NCBI RefSeq assembly: GCF_019429525.1
Contig: NZ_JAHXZL010000012.1
Coordinates: forward strand, 1 to 64,000
Reading direction: 5' to 3'
Source: Sphingomonas folli
Lineage (GTDB): Bacteria; Pseudomonadota; Alphaproteobacteria; Sphingomonadales; Sphingomonadaceae
DNA length: 64,000 nucleotides
Below, piece after piece: positions 53,173 to 63,568 of the stretch. Below the pieces are notes generated by a model that was not told where the DNA came from, did no database searches, and saw nothing but the letters and a program-made list of their open reading frames with translations. Made by a program: the position numbers and the translations under genes. Within the stretch, counting starts at the first letter, position 1. Each line of letters opens with the position of its first letter.

Positions 53173-54063
53173 CGTCTCCCACCACCTGGAGAATTGTTGG
53201 CTCCATCGACCCAGGGGATCGACCTCGCCCGTCAGATCGTCGCTTCGCGGCGGCATCGCAGGACGGGGTGACGGCCAGCGCTGCGCCCTCGCAAGTACGG
53301 TCGGCCGGCACGGCAGGACTCCGGTGCGCCAGGCCCTACTCGCCTGGCTTCCTGCCGGATCGTACGTCACCCGCATGGCTCCCGCTGCGATCCTGATTCC
53401 CTCGGCGACCTTGATCTCCGGCGGCGACGCCGCATGGTTGACAATCGAGGCGGCGGCGGTTCAGCCCCCACCATCGCCGCATCAGCTTGCGCAGCCTTCC
53501 ACCTCGCCCGTGGTGATAGTGGAGGTGCAGCGCGACCGTCGCACTCCGCGCGAGCGTTGTATTGAGCCGGAGGAGCGCTCCGGTCAGCCCATGACGTACC
53601 TGGCGCGAAAGACCATAGATTTACGTTGCAGCCAACGATAGATCGATGGCCATAATACACGGCGCGGGCTCTTCATCAATCCTTTCACGATGAGAAGTCG
53701 AGCAAGATGCGACCACCGTCTCGTAATTGCCGCCTTACGACTTGCGCGCGTATATCGCCATTGTACCCATTCGCACAAACCCACACTCCCTACAGGCTTC
53801 GACGCGTCGCGTAGGATTGTTCCTTCCTGCACTGAACATGAGGATCTCACGCTGGATTCCGCACAAGCGAAGGTGTATCGCCTCCCTGTTGCAGACACTG
53901 GCGCTGTCACGAGATTGGCGAGCGGCAAACTGCCGGTGCTACCACGAGATCGAATGCGGGCAGCGTTTCTCCATCTTCATGCCGCAATCGGATGGCGACG
54001 GTATGATCACGATGATGCGACGCGCTTAACCGTTCGTAGGCAATCGTCGGCTAGCGTCCTCGG
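53173..54063. other. Long intergenic stretch, no convincing gene
   Basis: About 890 bases with only overlapping, low-quality frames on both strands. I see no tRNA, terminator with T-run or recognisable mobile-element end. The AT content rises after about 53620, so regulatory sequence for the gene at 54064 is likely there. Confidence 0.4.
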
Positions 54064-54549
54064 ATGACCGAGCACATCGACATGCTTGACGATCTCGACA
54101 GACATTACGGAGCCACTAGACAGTGGCTGGCCCTGCTGCGCCGGGCTTGCGCATCGCCGACGCCCGACGCGGCCGTCCTCTGCCGTGCCAGACACGGTTT
54201 GATCGCCACCAGCATACGTAGATCCAAGTACATCCAAGACACCGTCTTCCCTGCGGTCGCCCGGAACCCAGCCATCCTGAGCCAGTTGTCGGCACTCGAT
54301 GGCGACCTGAGCAGGAAGCGCGCCCTGTCAAGTCGGCACGTCTCGAAATGGTCGCTTGACGCTGTGCTAGGCGATTGGAGCGGCTACAGGACGGCGTCCG
54401 CGCGCGTCGCCCGCGGGATCGAGGATCGCATCCGGCTCGAGCAGTCCATCCTGCTTCCGGCGCTTCGCGCTCTCGCAACGAAGGGAAGTGATGCCGAGAA
54501 TGCACGTGCGGCGGCTGACCGCCAGCCTTCGGTCAGGCGTCTCGAGTGA
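54064..54549 (+). CDS. Hypothetical helical protein
   Basis: A 161-residue protein opening MTEHIDMLDDLDRHYGATRQWLALLRRA. It is predicted helical throughout and resembles the size and layout of a hemerythrin-like four-helix bundle, but the iron-ligand His residues are lacking, so that name is not used. The function is unknown. It stands alone between long intergenic stretches. Confidence 0.6.
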   Translation: MTEHIDMLDDLDRHYGATRQWLALLRRACASPTPDAAVLCRARHGLIATSIRRSKYIQDTVFPAVARNPAILSQLSALDGDLSRKRALSSRHVSKWSLDAVLGDWSGYRTASARVARGIEDRIRLEQSILLPALRALATKGSDAENARAAADRQPSVRRLE

Positions 54550-54828
54550 CTTGCCGCGAGGAGGAACCCGGCGCAACGAGCCGGCTGCAACAGGGTCTCA
54601 AGGTCGACAGATGCTGAGCCGATGTCGCGGCTGAGAGTTCAGACCTACTTTCGGGCGCGCCCATCAGGCATCGCCACGTCGCATAGGACGCGATGGCTGG
54701 CGACCGCACCTGAGGTAGGGACACTTGCGGCCGTACACGCCGTGCGATAGCTCCGGCGTGACGGACCAGAAGGATCCAGACGCCCTGCATCCGGTCTCGC
54801 GAGCGTCGCGTCACGGCGGCAGTACGGC

Positions 54829-54996
54829 ATGGAAGACGATACGGCACTAACGTCGGCCTACGCTCGGGCGCTGCGGGCGCGACTCGGCACCCGCGCGCTG
54901 CCCATCGCGCTTGCTCAGATGAACGCGGCTACCGGCAGCTCGAAGGAGGCCTGGAGCCGGGTCGTGGAGGCGCTGAAAGGCTTTCCGCCATCGTGA
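54829..54996 (+). CDS. Small hypothetical protein
   Basis: A 55-residue gene from ATG 54829 to TGA 54996. The product (MEDDTALTSAYARALRARLG, then AQMNAATGSSKEAWSRVVEA) is helical and has strongly GC-biased third positions. No family is recognised. It is followed by about 330 bases (54997-55329) with no supported gene. Confidence 0.5.
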   Translation: MEDDTALTSAYARALRARLGTRALPIALAQMNAATGSSKEAWSRVVEALKGFPPS

Positions 54997-55329
54997 AGAA
55001 GCGTCGAGCGACATCACGGCGACGTGGCATCGCAGGCTAGCGCCGCTGAGCCTGGACAGGTTTTCCGGCGCATCGGGCCGAAGGCGGCCAGCCATACCGG
55101 TCTCCAGCCAACGCGTCGGCGTCGACGTCGGCAGGCGCCGCTCACGGCTGATCACAAGGAGCGTCAGTTGAGGCACCTGTGTACTCACCACTTTCACAAA
55201 GCGATGGAGCCCATCCGACTCGCAGGCGCCGCTCGCACAGTGCGGCCAGCGTCAGCGACAGCATCCGCGAGCACTTGCGATGTACTCGCGCGTTGACCTA
55301 AGTCGGCCGAACTGTCGCAGGAGACGGTG

Positions 55330-55500
55330 ATGCCGACGAAGGAACAGGTCGAACAATACCGGGAGCAGGCGAAGGCCTTGCGAGAGATCGCCGAAGACAC
55401 GCGGTATGGCGGCGAGGCGGCACAGGCGCTGCGATCCGCCGAAGCCTTCGAGCGGCTTGCCGACAAGCTCGAGGACAGTCTGCGCTACGATCGACGCTAG
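55330..55500 (+). CDS. Small coiled-coil hypothetical protein
   Basis: A 56-residue gene from ATG 55330 to TAG 55500. The product (MPTKEQVEQYREQAKALREI, then GEAAQALRSAEAFERLADKL) is one or two charged amphipathic helices, like several small sphingomonad proteins. GAGACGG precedes the ATG. The next 348 bases (55501-55848) hold no gene that I can support. Confidence 0.6.
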   Translation: MPTKEQVEQYREQAKALREIAEDTRYGGEAAQALRSAEAFERLADKLEDSLRYDRR

Positions 55501-55848
55501 TGGCACTCCGCACCCGCCGCTCCGCGGGCACCAACCGCAGCACTCATGCGTCGCGCGACGGAAAGCCTCTTGCACATCGCCCGTCGCCCTCCGCGCGAAT
55601 ATCGAGATCCGCCCTTCGCTCCGCCGTCGTCGGCGCGAGCCGCATCATGACGCTAAGACATCCGGTCGAATGAGCATCGGCGGAGCCTCCGGTGGAAGTC
55701 TCGGGCGATCCAAGTGGCCTGGTGACGCGGCATGGCGCGCCAGCGCCACGGCCCACCTCGGACGGTGGAGCGGGTCAGTGAACGGGACTTTGCACACCGC
55801 CTACCCGGAAGGTAGCTGCTCGACGGACGAAGAGGAGCAGCAGCAGGG

Positions 55849-56124
55849 ATGAACATCGACACACTCGCCCACCGCGTCGCGGCGGTCGCCGGCACGACCA
55901 AGGGCGAAGCCAGAAAAACGATCCTGATCGTCTTCGATCAGATGGCCCACGCCGCCTCAGGTGGTGAAACGATACACATCTCGCAGTTCGGCAAATTCAC
56001 GGTCAAGGACCGAGCCGAAAGGCAGGCGCGAAATCCGAGGACCGGGGAGCCGGTGGCGGTGCCGGCATCGAAGAAGGTGACCTTCAGCGCCGCAAAGGGC
56101 TTCAAGTCCAGGCTTAGAGGCTGA
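55849..56124 (+). CDS. HU-family DNA-binding protein
   Basis: A 91-residue histone-like protein: MNIDTLAHRVAAVAGTTKGEA start, the ISQFGKFTVKDRAERQARNP motif and TGEPVAVPASKKVTFSAAKG. These are the DNA-bending beta-arm (RNPRTGE) and C-terminal helix of the HU/IHF family. It is more diverged than a housekeeping HU, fitting an accessory copy. AGGAGCAGCAGCAGGG lies upstream of the ATG. Confidence 0.92.
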   Translation: MNIDTLAHRVAAVAGTTKGEARKTILIVFDQMAHAASGGETIHISQFGKFTVKDRAERQARNPRTGEPVAVPASKKVTFSAAKGFKSRLRG

Positions 56125-56237
56125 CAGACGTCCGATCTAAATCGACCCGATCCTTTTCACGGCACCTGGGTGAGCGCGAGAGCGCCCAGCCGAGCCTGGC
56201 GACGTCGCAACGCCTCGCCCCGCTCCGCTAAACGATC

Positions 56238-56387
56238 TCAGTTCATTGACGACTGAAGGAGCTTCTGCCTCACCATCGCCAGCGGCGTCGTCTCGGCCCG
56301 CGCCCTCTCGCGTTCCGCCTGCCTGCGGCAGAATACCGGATTGTCCAGCATCGTCGGATCCTCCCGATGCAGGAATGCGCGTCCCAT
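56238..56387 (-). CDS. Possible small hypothetical protein
   Basis: A 49-residue frame (MGRAFLHREDPTMLDNPVFC, then RRQAERERARAETTPLAMVR). The FCRRQAERERA and MVRQKLLQSS parts resemble small sphingomonad proteins in which a charged helix is followed by VRxKxLxSA. The start is uncertain; an internal ATG begins at MLDNPVF. The function is unknown. Confidence 0.4.
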   Translation of the reverse strand: MGRAFLHREDPTMLDNPVFCRRQAERERARAETTPLAMVRQKLLQSSMN

Positions 56388-56509
56388 GCTCCGGTTGCCA
56401 TTCCCCAGATGGATTTGGAAAATTCCTGCGTGAACGACATCCGTCTTGCTCTTGAAGCACCGATCATGCTGTGGCGACGAGAAACGCTGACTCAGGCAGT
56501 TCCTCTTTC

Positions 56510-56896
56510 CTACCTATTCAGCAGCGCCCGCACCTGCTTCGCAAGACAAAGCGGATCGAACGGCTTCGCGATGACAGCCACCGCCCCGACGTCTCGATAT
56601 CGGCGTTGATCATCCGCACGTACGGAGGCCGTGATGAATGCGATCAACGGGGTTGGCGACACTCGGCGTCCTACCGCCTCCGCGAGAGAGACCCCGTCCA
56701 TGTCGGGCAGTTGATTGTCGATGAGCATGAGATCGGGAGGAGGAGCGCGTTCAAGCCTGCGCATCGCATCCCGCCCGCATCCGACTTCCATGATCTCGAG
56801 AGTTGGATCAAGCATCAGCGCGAGCATGGTGATCGCGCGGATGTCAGGATCATCCTCCACCAGCATGACGACAGCTCGACCGTTCGCGTCCGACAT
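56510..56896 (-). CDS. Single-domain response regulator
   Basis: A 128-residue CheY-like receiver with no output domain. The acidic pocket VEDD, the phosphoacceptor in LMLIDNQLPDMDG (the Asp of LID), the Thr in FITAS and the Lys in AKPFD are all present. The Met at 56896 starts MSDANGRAVV; the frame opens 11 codons earlier. Its partner may be the HisKA_2 kinase at 49776-50444, but the distance leaves this open. Confidence 0.88.
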   Translation of the reverse strand: MSDANGRAVVMLVEDDPDIRAITMLALMLDPTLEIMEVGCGRDAMRRLERAPPPDLMLIDNQLPDMDGVSLAEAVGRRVSPTPLIAFITASVRADDQRRYRDVGAVAVIAKPFDPLCLAKQVRALLNR

Positions 56897-57233
56897 CCAT
56901 CCCGCCTTTATGATCGAAGTCTTCCTCATGCTCCGCGCCGAAAGGGCATTTGGTCAATCATCTTGTCTTAGACTTGGATCAACTCCTCACTTTAGTATGG
57001 CGTCCTCGAGCGTCCCATGAGCCCCCGCATTCCGGATCGGCTCTTCTCCGCGGCCGCCTGCGTGAGCCTTCCTCGTCCATGTCGCGGCGAGGCGGGCAGC
57101 CATGCACTCAGCTTGAGCGCCGCCTTGCGCCGAGCGAGTAGTCGCGCGCAGGATGTTTTATGGCTCGTCACAATCGCGACACACGTCCATGACGCATGGC
57201 CGGCGTAATCAACCAGCGCTGACCCCAGGCCGC
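56897..57233. other. Divergent promoter region
   Basis: About 340 bases between the leftward receiver gene and the rightward K+ channel gene. It should hold both promoters. No gene or clear repeat is recognised. Confidence 0.35.
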
Positions 57234-58310
57234 ATGGCGGCTCGTCCGACGGCGTCGACTGATCGGCCGCGCTTCTACCGATCGGGTCGGCTCACCCCGG
57301 CGACAACTCTCGCGATCCGCGGTGCGGCGGTGCTGGCGCTCGTGGGAGTGGCGCTTGGCGGACACTGGATCGATCGCGCAGGTCTGAGGGACAACACGGA
57401 CGGCGTGGTCAGCTTCCTCGACGTCGTGTACTTCACCGTCATCACGGTGACGACGGTGGGCTACGGGGACATCGTCCCGGTGAGCGACTCCGCCCGACTG
57501 TTCGACACGTTCATCGTCACACCCATCAGGATCTTCGTGTTCCTGATCTTCCTGGGAAGCGCGTACAGCTTCATGCTGAGGCAGGGATGGGAACGGTGGC
57601 GCATGGGGCTGATCAGGCACGGATTGAAGGACCACATCATCGTCTGTGGCTACGGACGTTCCGGATCAGCCGCAGTCGGCGAGCTGCTCGAACGCGGTCA
57701 CCCGGCGGAGGACATCGTCGTCGTGGACGAGGATGCGGCGCGTCTCCGTTTGGCCGAGGAGCGGGGCGTTGCGACCGTCGAAGGTGACGCGACACACAAC
57801 AAGGTGCTCGAGATCGCCAAGGTCGAGTTCGCCAGGAGCGTCATCATCTGCCCTGGCCGCGACGACACCGCCGTGCTCGTCATCCTCACCTGCCGGCGGC
57901 TCGCACCAGATGCCGCCATCGCCGTGTCGATCGCCGCGATCGAAAACGAGCTACTCGCCCGAGATGCAGGCGCGAGCGTCATCGTCAATCCGGTCAGCTT
58001 CGGCGGCCAGCTTCTCGCGCAATGCACGAACGGCCCACACGTCGCCGACTACGTGACAGATCTCGTGACCCGGGGTGGTCGGATCGAACTCCGCGAACGC
58101 GCGGTGAGACCCGAGGAGATAGGCTGTTCGCCCCGTGACGTCGTAGGATGCCAGATCCTGCGCATCTACCGCGGCAGCGGCTCCATCGAGGTGGCACGCT
58201 CGCTTGCGGAGCGTCTGCGGGAGGGGGACCGGGTCATTGAGCTTGTCGAGGACGATTCACCTTCGGGAGGTGCGGCTCCGGCCAGGGAGAGCCGCCGCTC
58301 ACGATCGTGA
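57234..58310 (+). CDS. Potassium channel with RCK (TrkA-N) domain
   Basis: A 358-residue protein. Two transmembrane helices flank a pore loop with the K+ filter TVTTVGYGD. A TrkA-N/RCK Rossmann domain follows: DHIIVCGYGRSGSAAVGELL, EDIVVVDED and GVATVEGDATHN. It ends with a TrkA-C-like part (GCQILRIYRGSGSIEVARSL). Such channels are gated by nucleotides or Ca2+. The Met at 57234 is used; ATGs at 57189 and 57153 are also in frame. Confidence 0.9.
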   Translation: MAARPTASTDRPRFYRSGRLTPATTLAIRGAAVLALVGVALGGHWIDRAGLRDNTDGVVSFLDVVYFTVITVTTVGYGDIVPVSDSARLFDTFIVTPIRIFVFLIFLGSAYSFMLRQGWERWRMGLIRHGLKDHIIVCGYGRSGSAAVGELLERGHPAEDIVVVDEDAARLRLAEERGVATVEGDATHNKVLEIAKVEFARSVIICPGRDDTAVLVILTCRRLAPDAAIAVSIAAIENELLARDAGASVIVNPVSFGGQLLAQCTNGPHVADYVTDLVTRGGRIELRERAVRPEEIGCSPRDVVGCQILRIYRGSGSIEVARSLAERLREGDRVIELVEDDSPSGGAAPARESRRSRS

Positions 58311-58552
58311 ACACGCCTTCGTGTAGGGCGTCGCCTTGCTGCGAAGCCCGATGACGGGACGAGGGACAGCGGCCGCGATGTCGATGGCGGGTCGTAGACC
58401 ATGCGGCTCCCTCGCGTCCGCGGTGCAGGATCGCATCGAGTGGATCCATGCGCGTCGAGGCGGATGGTCGCCGATGGCGCGACATGCGGATGGGACCCAT
58501 CCGCTGGTCCCGCCGACTCGCGTCTTCGCCGAGCCCGATAGCCTCTCCAACT

Positions 58553-60130
58553 TCAGCCAGGCCGACGCTCTGCGCGCGAGCGTCCGGCAACCGCCAGCAT
58601 CACGCGCGTCATCTCCTTCCACAAGGCGGACCGGTCGCCATCTTGAGCGTAGAGCTGTGACATGCTGTGCGTCGCACCGGGAACGTAACGGACGTCGGCG
58701 CGCACGCCTGCCTCGCGCAACGCCGCCTCGAATCGACGAACCGATCCATCGAGATAGTAGGAGTCGGCATCCCCCACGATCACGTGCAGCTTGCCGTCGA
58801 GCGCTGCGCGTCGCCGCCGCGAGGCGCGCTCGATCTGTCGCGCGAGATCATGGTGTTCGATCCAGTAGCGCGCCACGTGCGGGTTCACGACGCCACTGGC
58901 GCGATCGAAGAGCGCCACCGGCAGGCCGTCGGCACCGCGCGGCGAGAAGACCCACTCGAACGAGCGCAACTGCCCGCCCTCATGGCCGAGCATCGCCTCG
59001 AGCTGCGCCGCCTGCTCCACGGTCTGCCGCACCGCGCCTCCCGCACGCTCCAGGGGCCGCGCTCGCCCGGTGTCGTCGCGGTAGAGTTCGGCATGTGCGG
59101 CATAGAGGTCGGCGCCGAGGAAATCGTGAAAGTCGACCGGGTCGGGCGCGCTCGCCCAACTCGCGCCGAACAGCGTCGGGTGGCGGATCATCGTCGCCAG
59201 CGCGAACCAACCGCCCGAACTGTGCCCAGTGAGAAAGCGTCCGCTCGGCCGGGCATCCATGCGATAGCGCGCCTCCAGCGTGGGGATCACCTCGCGCATC
59301 AGGGCCGCGTCCCACGGCCCATCGTTGGCACTGTCGACGAACTCGGTGGTGCCGGTCCGCGTCGCATAGTCCAACGCCACCCAGATCATCGGCGGGATCT
59401 CACCCGTCTCCATCAGGTGCCACTGTCGCGACAGCTGCTGGGCATCGAGCCGGTGCGTCGCTCCGAAGCCGCCCGCGGTGAAGACGGTCGGATAGGTTGT
59501 TCGTGCGCGCGGATCATAGCCGGGCGGCGTCAGCACCCAGGCACGCACCGCCCGCGGCGTGCCGTAGAAGCGGGACAGCAGAGGTGAGTCGATCACCTCG
59601 TCGTGCAGATGCAGCCGCGACGCCTGGATCTGTGCCGCCGCGACCGGCGGCAGACCCTCAGTGTCGAAGGGGCCGGTCGCGGGTGGCAGCATGTGGTCGA
59701 GCGCGATCTCGACCGGCGCGGTTAGCGGCAACCGCAGCGTCAGCGCGCGCGACACCAGATCGCCGCTGCCGCGACCGGCATAGCCGTAGTCGCCGTCCTG
59801 ATCGAGCACCACCTGGACACCGTACGTCCCCGGCGGCAGGCTCTCGAGACCGACCGGCACCGCTTTCGCGGTGTCGATCTCGGCGCGGCGGTCACGACCG
59901 AAGCCCGCCACGTCACTCCCCGCCACAACGACCCCGGCCGCGTCCAGGTCTACCATGCTTGGCGCGTCCGCGCCGGCGCGCAGCGGCGCGGCGAACAACA
60001 GCAGGCGCCCGCCAGCGTCGGCTGCGAGTGCCCGCGGCAGCGTCACCGTCACGCGATCCGCGGGCTTCGTCGCACCGATGAGTGCCATCGCCGCCAGAAC
60101 GAGCAATGATCGCAGCCGGGTCGGGATCAT
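58553..60130 (-). CDS. Secreted esterase (alpha/beta hydrolase)
   Basis: A 525-residue protein with a signal peptide (SLLVLAAMALIGATKPAD). The N-terminal part is beta-rich. The C-terminal catalytic domain resembles enterochelin-esterase/EstD-like hydrolases: TTYPTVFTAGGFGATH, the nucleophile elbow RFLTGHSSGGWFALA, and a late His in YVPGATHSM. It lies downstream of a TonB-dependent receptor on the same strand (360 bases apart, with no gene between) and may act on the receptor's substrate. Confidence 0.85.
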   Translation of the reverse strand: MIPTRLRSLLVLAAMALIGATKPADRVTVTLPRALAADAGGRLLLFAAPLRAGADAPSMVDLDAAGVVVAGSDVAGFGRDRRAEIDTAKAVPVGLESLPPGTYGVQVVLDQDGDYGYAGRGSGDLVSRALTLRLPLTAPVEIALDHMLPPATGPFDTEGLPPVAAAQIQASRLHLHDEVIDSPLLSRFYGTPRAVRAWVLTPPGYDPRARTTYPTVFTAGGFGATHRLDAQQLSRQWHLMETGEIPPMIWVALDYATRTGTTEFVDSANDGPWDAALMREVIPTLEARYRMDARPSGRFLTGHSSGGWFALATMIRHPTLFGASWASAPDPVDFHDFLGADLYAAHAELYRDDTGRARPLERAGGAVRQTVEQAAQLEAMLGHEGGQLRSFEWVFSPRGADGLPVALFDRASGVVNPHVARYWIEHHDLARQIERASRRRRAALDGKLHVIVGDADSYYLDGSVRRFEAALREAGVRADVRYVPGATHSMSQLYAQDGDRSALWKEMTRVMLAVAGRSRAERRPG

Positions 60131-60489
60131 CGTGTCGCTCCCCAAAGCCGGCGAGGCACCACAGCGTCGCCGTCAGCGCGCGTTGGATCGCGCGAGACAC
60201 GGCATACGTCGCTACGCTCGCTATACCAAGTGGACGCGCGGAATGGCTCCCCGTCCCGCGTACCTGGTCCGCCCCGAACGCCTTACGGCGCACGGCGGCG
60301 TTGGGATCGAATTCCCTCCCCAGCAGCAGCCCTACTGGCGCAACGGATGGACCGAGGTCCATGTGCATGTGACCTTGGGGCGGCATGGACACGACCCGAC
60401 GAGGGACATGACGCCGCCTGTGCCGCTCACAGCATGCTTCATCGACTCATCAGGAAGCTGTCGCCGCCCCACTCTCGCCATTCGCTAAC

Positions 60490-63399
60490 CTAATAGGTCA
60501 GCCGCGCGGTGATGCTGACGCGGCGGTCGTTGAGCACCGAGGACTGCGGGCGGCTGGCGACGCCGTAATAGGTGCGGTTCTCGGTGTTGGTCAGGTTGGT
60601 GCCGTCGACGGTCAGGCCGAAGTTGGGCGTCACGGTGAGGGTCACCGAGGCGTCGAGCTGCCCGCGCGCGTCGTTGAAGATCGGCAGGTTGCCCGATCCG
60701 TTGCCGCGCGTGGTGACAACATATTTCGAGCGCCAGTTATACGCGACCCGCGCCGACAGCGGGCCGCGATCGTAGAAGCCGATCAGATTGTAGCTGTACT
60801 TTGACAATTGCTCGAGCGGCACGGTGAGCTGCGCGCCGCTGGTGTCCTGCGCGTCGGGCGAGGGTGCCTTGCTGTCGACATAGGTGAAGTTCGCCTGCGC
60901 GCCGAAGCCCGACAGCCAGCCCGGCAGGAAATCGAGGAAGGTGTTGCCGCCGACTTCGAAGCCCTTGATCTTGCCGTCGTCACCGTTGACCGGACGGGTG
61001 ACCTGATAGACGTAGTCGACCCCGTTGAACGAATAGGTCTCCGGTGCGGTGATGGTCGCGATGAAGCCGTCGACCTTCTTGTAGAAGCCCGCCGCGTAGA
61101 TCGATCCGGTGCGCGAGAAGTAATATTCCAGGCTGGCGTCGAGCTGGTCCGCGGTGAGCGGGCGCAGGTCGGCGTTGCCCGAGGTAGCGGTGCGCTGGCC
61201 GTTGGTGGGATTGTTCTCGAAGATCGTGATGTTCGGATTGAGCTGGTCGAAGCCCGGCCGGGTCAGCGCCTTGGACGCGGCGAGGCGCAGCTGCAGCTTG
61301 TCGGTGAAGTGAAACGCCAGGTTCAGGCTCGGCAGCGCCTTGGTGTAGTCCGAGTCGACGTTCACCGGATTGAAGGTGATTGGGCCGTTGCCGTAGATCG
61401 GCGCGCCGGTGATCGCGTCGGTGCCGGTCTGCACCCGCGGCGACGAGCCGACGAAGCCCGCGGTGCTCACCTTGGTCTTGATCAGCCGCACGCCGATATT
61501 GCCGTCGATCGGCACCGCGCCCCCGCTGCCGAAGCGCGCCACGCCGTACGCGGTATAGGTCTTCTCGCCCTGCGTGTTGCGGTCGGACGGCGCGTAGCCG
61601 ACGCCGGCGAGCAGCGCCGCCTGCTGCGACGGATCGACGAACGGGGCCAGCGCCTGCCGCGTCGCGCCATAGTCGAGCACGGTATCGCGGTTGAAGAACA
61701 CCGCGCTGGTGGGCACGTCCTGGAAGCCGCGATAGAGGTCGCCGCGGAACAGCCGCTGCTCATAGAGGTCGGGCGAGAGCGCGCGGGTGAGGCCGTAATA
61801 TTGATAGGTCGAGCTGTCGGTCACCGCCGAGCGATCGGTATAGCGCAGGCCGCCCGCGAGTGACTTCAGGAAGCCGCCGTCGATCTTGTACTCGGCGTCC
61901 AGGCGGCCGGCATATTCGGTGCCGACCGAATGCTCGATATGATCGAGGTAGCCCGCTCCCGAGGCGTAATTGGCCGGATCGCTGACCAGCCCGTTGCCGT
62001 TGGCAGGATCACTGTCAGGCGAGATGATCATCGACGGCACGCCGCTGCCGACCGAGGTGGTCAGCCGCTCGGCGGTGGACGCGAGGATGACGATCGAGCG
62101 CTGCCCGTCGGTGACGCCGCGGATATACTGGAAGTCGCCGTTGATCGTCAGCCGGTCGCTCGGCCGCCATTTGGCGTTGAGCGAATAGTCGTTGGTGACG
62201 GAATGGCGCTGTTCGAGGCTGGTGTTTGCGTTGATCGGCACGTTGACGAAGGTGCCGCTGCGGAAATTGCCCTCGCTGTCGTAGGTGAACGGCTGGGTGA
62301 AGTCCGGCGTGATCGGATTGTCGCCGGTGTAGGCGAAGAAGCTGTAGTCGCCGTAACGGAATTTGTAGTCCGAGCGAACATATTCGGCGGTGACGTCGAT
62401 CGTGTCGGTCGGCCGCCACTGCACCGCGGCGTCGATGCCGAGGCGGCGGCGATCGCCGAGATATTGGCCGATGCCGACGCCGTGCGAGAGGTACGTCGGC
62501 TGGCCGAGCCGGCCTAGGCCCTGGGCGGTGGCATAGTCGGTCGCGTTGACCGGCTGGCCGCTCGCGTTCAGCTGGTCGTTGAGCAGGTAGAAGGGCTGGC
62601 TGGAGATCTGGTCCTGGCGGAACGCGGTCTCCTGATAGGCAACGTCGAGCAGCACGCCGATCTCGCCGACGCCGGTCTGCCAGCGATCCGACACGAGCAG
62701 GTTCGCCTGCGGCTTTGTGCCGTCGTACAGGTCGTAATAGTTGGCGGTCGCGCTCGCGGAGAGCTTGAAGCCGTCGAAGTCGAACGGCTTGCGCGTGCGC
62801 AGGTTGACGAGGCCGCCGATGCCGCCCTCGATCAGATTGGCCGAGGGATTCTTGTAGACGTCGACCCCGGCGAGCAACTCGGAGGGCACGTCCTCCAGGC
62901 TCAGCGTGCGACCGTTGTTGGCGGTGAACACGTCGCGCCCGTTGATCTCGGTGCGCACCTGACTGAGCCCGCGGATCGCGATCGAGCTGCCCTCGCCGAA
63001 GCTGCGCTGGATCTGGATGCCGGTGATCCGCTGCAGCGCTTCGGCGACGTTGCGATCGGGCAGCTTGCCGATGTCCTCGGCGACGATCGAGTCGACGATC
63101 TGGTCGGCGTTGCGCTTGATCCCCTGCGCGCTGCTGAGGCTGGCGCGGACGCCGGTGACGACGATGTCGCCGCCGCTTGCATCGCTGTTCCCGCTATTAG
63201 GATCGACGGTTCCTTGGTCGCCGCTCGGCGCGGTGACGCCGCTGCCCGTGCCCGGCTGCTGAGCCGTGGGAGGGGAGCCTTCCCGCGTCTGCGCGTGCGC
63301 GGGCGCGCCCGCGAGCAGCAGCGCCGTCGCCGATGCCGTCAGCGACAGCCGCGCGCGCGCGCCGCGCGCGATCAGACCGTTACCCGTCACCATCCTCAT
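60490..63399 (-). CDS. TonB-dependent receptor (Xanthomonas/Caulobacter type)
   Basis: A 969-residue outer-membrane receptor. A signal peptide (ATALLLAGAPAHAQ) is followed by the plug domain (DIVVTGVRASLSSAQGIKRN, DRNVAEALQRITGIQIQR, SIAIRGLSQVRTEINGRDVF) and a 22-strand barrel that ends in the aromatic SITARLTY. The TIGR01782-like layout, including ALPSLNLAFHFTDKLQLRLA, is typical of receptors for carbohydrates in Sphingomonas and Caulobacter. Neighbouring secreted hydrolases suggest an acylated plant-type glycan or ester as substrate; that is inference. Confidence 0.93.
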   Translation of the reverse strand: MRMVTGNGLIARGARARLSLTASATALLLAGAPAHAQTREGSPPTAQQPGTGSGVTAPSGDQGTVDPNSGNSDASGGDIVVTGVRASLSSAQGIKRNADQIVDSIVAEDIGKLPDRNVAEALQRITGIQIQRSFGEGSSIAIRGLSQVRTEINGRDVFTANNGRTLSLEDVPSELLAGVDVYKNPSANLIEGGIGGLVNLRTRKPFDFDGFKLSASATANYYDLYDGTKPQANLLVSDRWQTGVGEIGVLLDVAYQETAFRQDQISSQPFYLLNDQLNASGQPVNATDYATAQGLGRLGQPTYLSHGVGIGQYLGDRRRLGIDAAVQWRPTDTIDVTAEYVRSDYKFRYGDYSFFAYTGDNPITPDFTQPFTYDSEGNFRSGTFVNVPINANTSLEQRHSVTNDYSLNAKWRPSDRLTINGDFQYIRGVTDGQRSIVILASTAERLTTSVGSGVPSMIISPDSDPANGNGLVSDPANYASGAGYLDHIEHSVGTEYAGRLDAEYKIDGGFLKSLAGGLRYTDRSAVTDSSTYQYYGLTRALSPDLYEQRLFRGDLYRGFQDVPTSAVFFNRDTVLDYGATRQALAPFVDPSQQAALLAGVGYAPSDRNTQGEKTYTAYGVARFGSGGAVPIDGNIGVRLIKTKVSTAGFVGSSPRVQTGTDAITGAPIYGNGPITFNPVNVDSDYTKALPSLNLAFHFTDKLQLRLAASKALTRPGFDQLNPNITIFENNPTNGQRTATSGNADLRPLTADQLDASLEYYFSRTGSIYAAGFYKKVDGFIATITAPETYSFNGVDYVYQVTRPVNGDDGKIKGFEVGGNTFLDFLPGWLSGFGAQANFTYVDSKAPSPDAQDTSGAQLTVPLEQLSKYSYNLIGFYDRGPLSARVAYNWRSKYVVTTRGNGSGNLPIFNDARGQLDASVTLTVTPNFGLTVDGTNLTNTENRTYYGVASRPQSSVLNDRRVSITARLTY

Positions 63400-63502
63400 C
63401 CTCCCTACGCCGGCGGGAAGCTACGCCGGCCAGCCCTTGACCTGCGGACGTCTCGTTTCACCTCGGCGTCCTGAGAGCGTTCTCTACAGCAGTGCGTGCC
63501 AC

Positions 63503-63516
63503 ATTCATATATGAAT
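63503..63516. promoter_or_regulatory. 14-bp palindrome in divergent promoter
   Basis: ATTCATATATGAAT is a perfect palindrome in the 169-base gap between the receptor and hydrolase genes. It is AT-rich in otherwise GC-rich DNA and could be an operator controlling both. No regulator is adjacent within the window. Confidence 0.4.
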
Positions 63517-63568
63517 TGCTTGCCTGAGGTGATCGGCCCATTGTGGCTCTGACGAGGGGAGAGGCGGA

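Noticed and set aside
54064..54549. Hemerythrin-like protein
   Set aside because: The helical layout is similar, but the iron-binding His/Glu set is not present.
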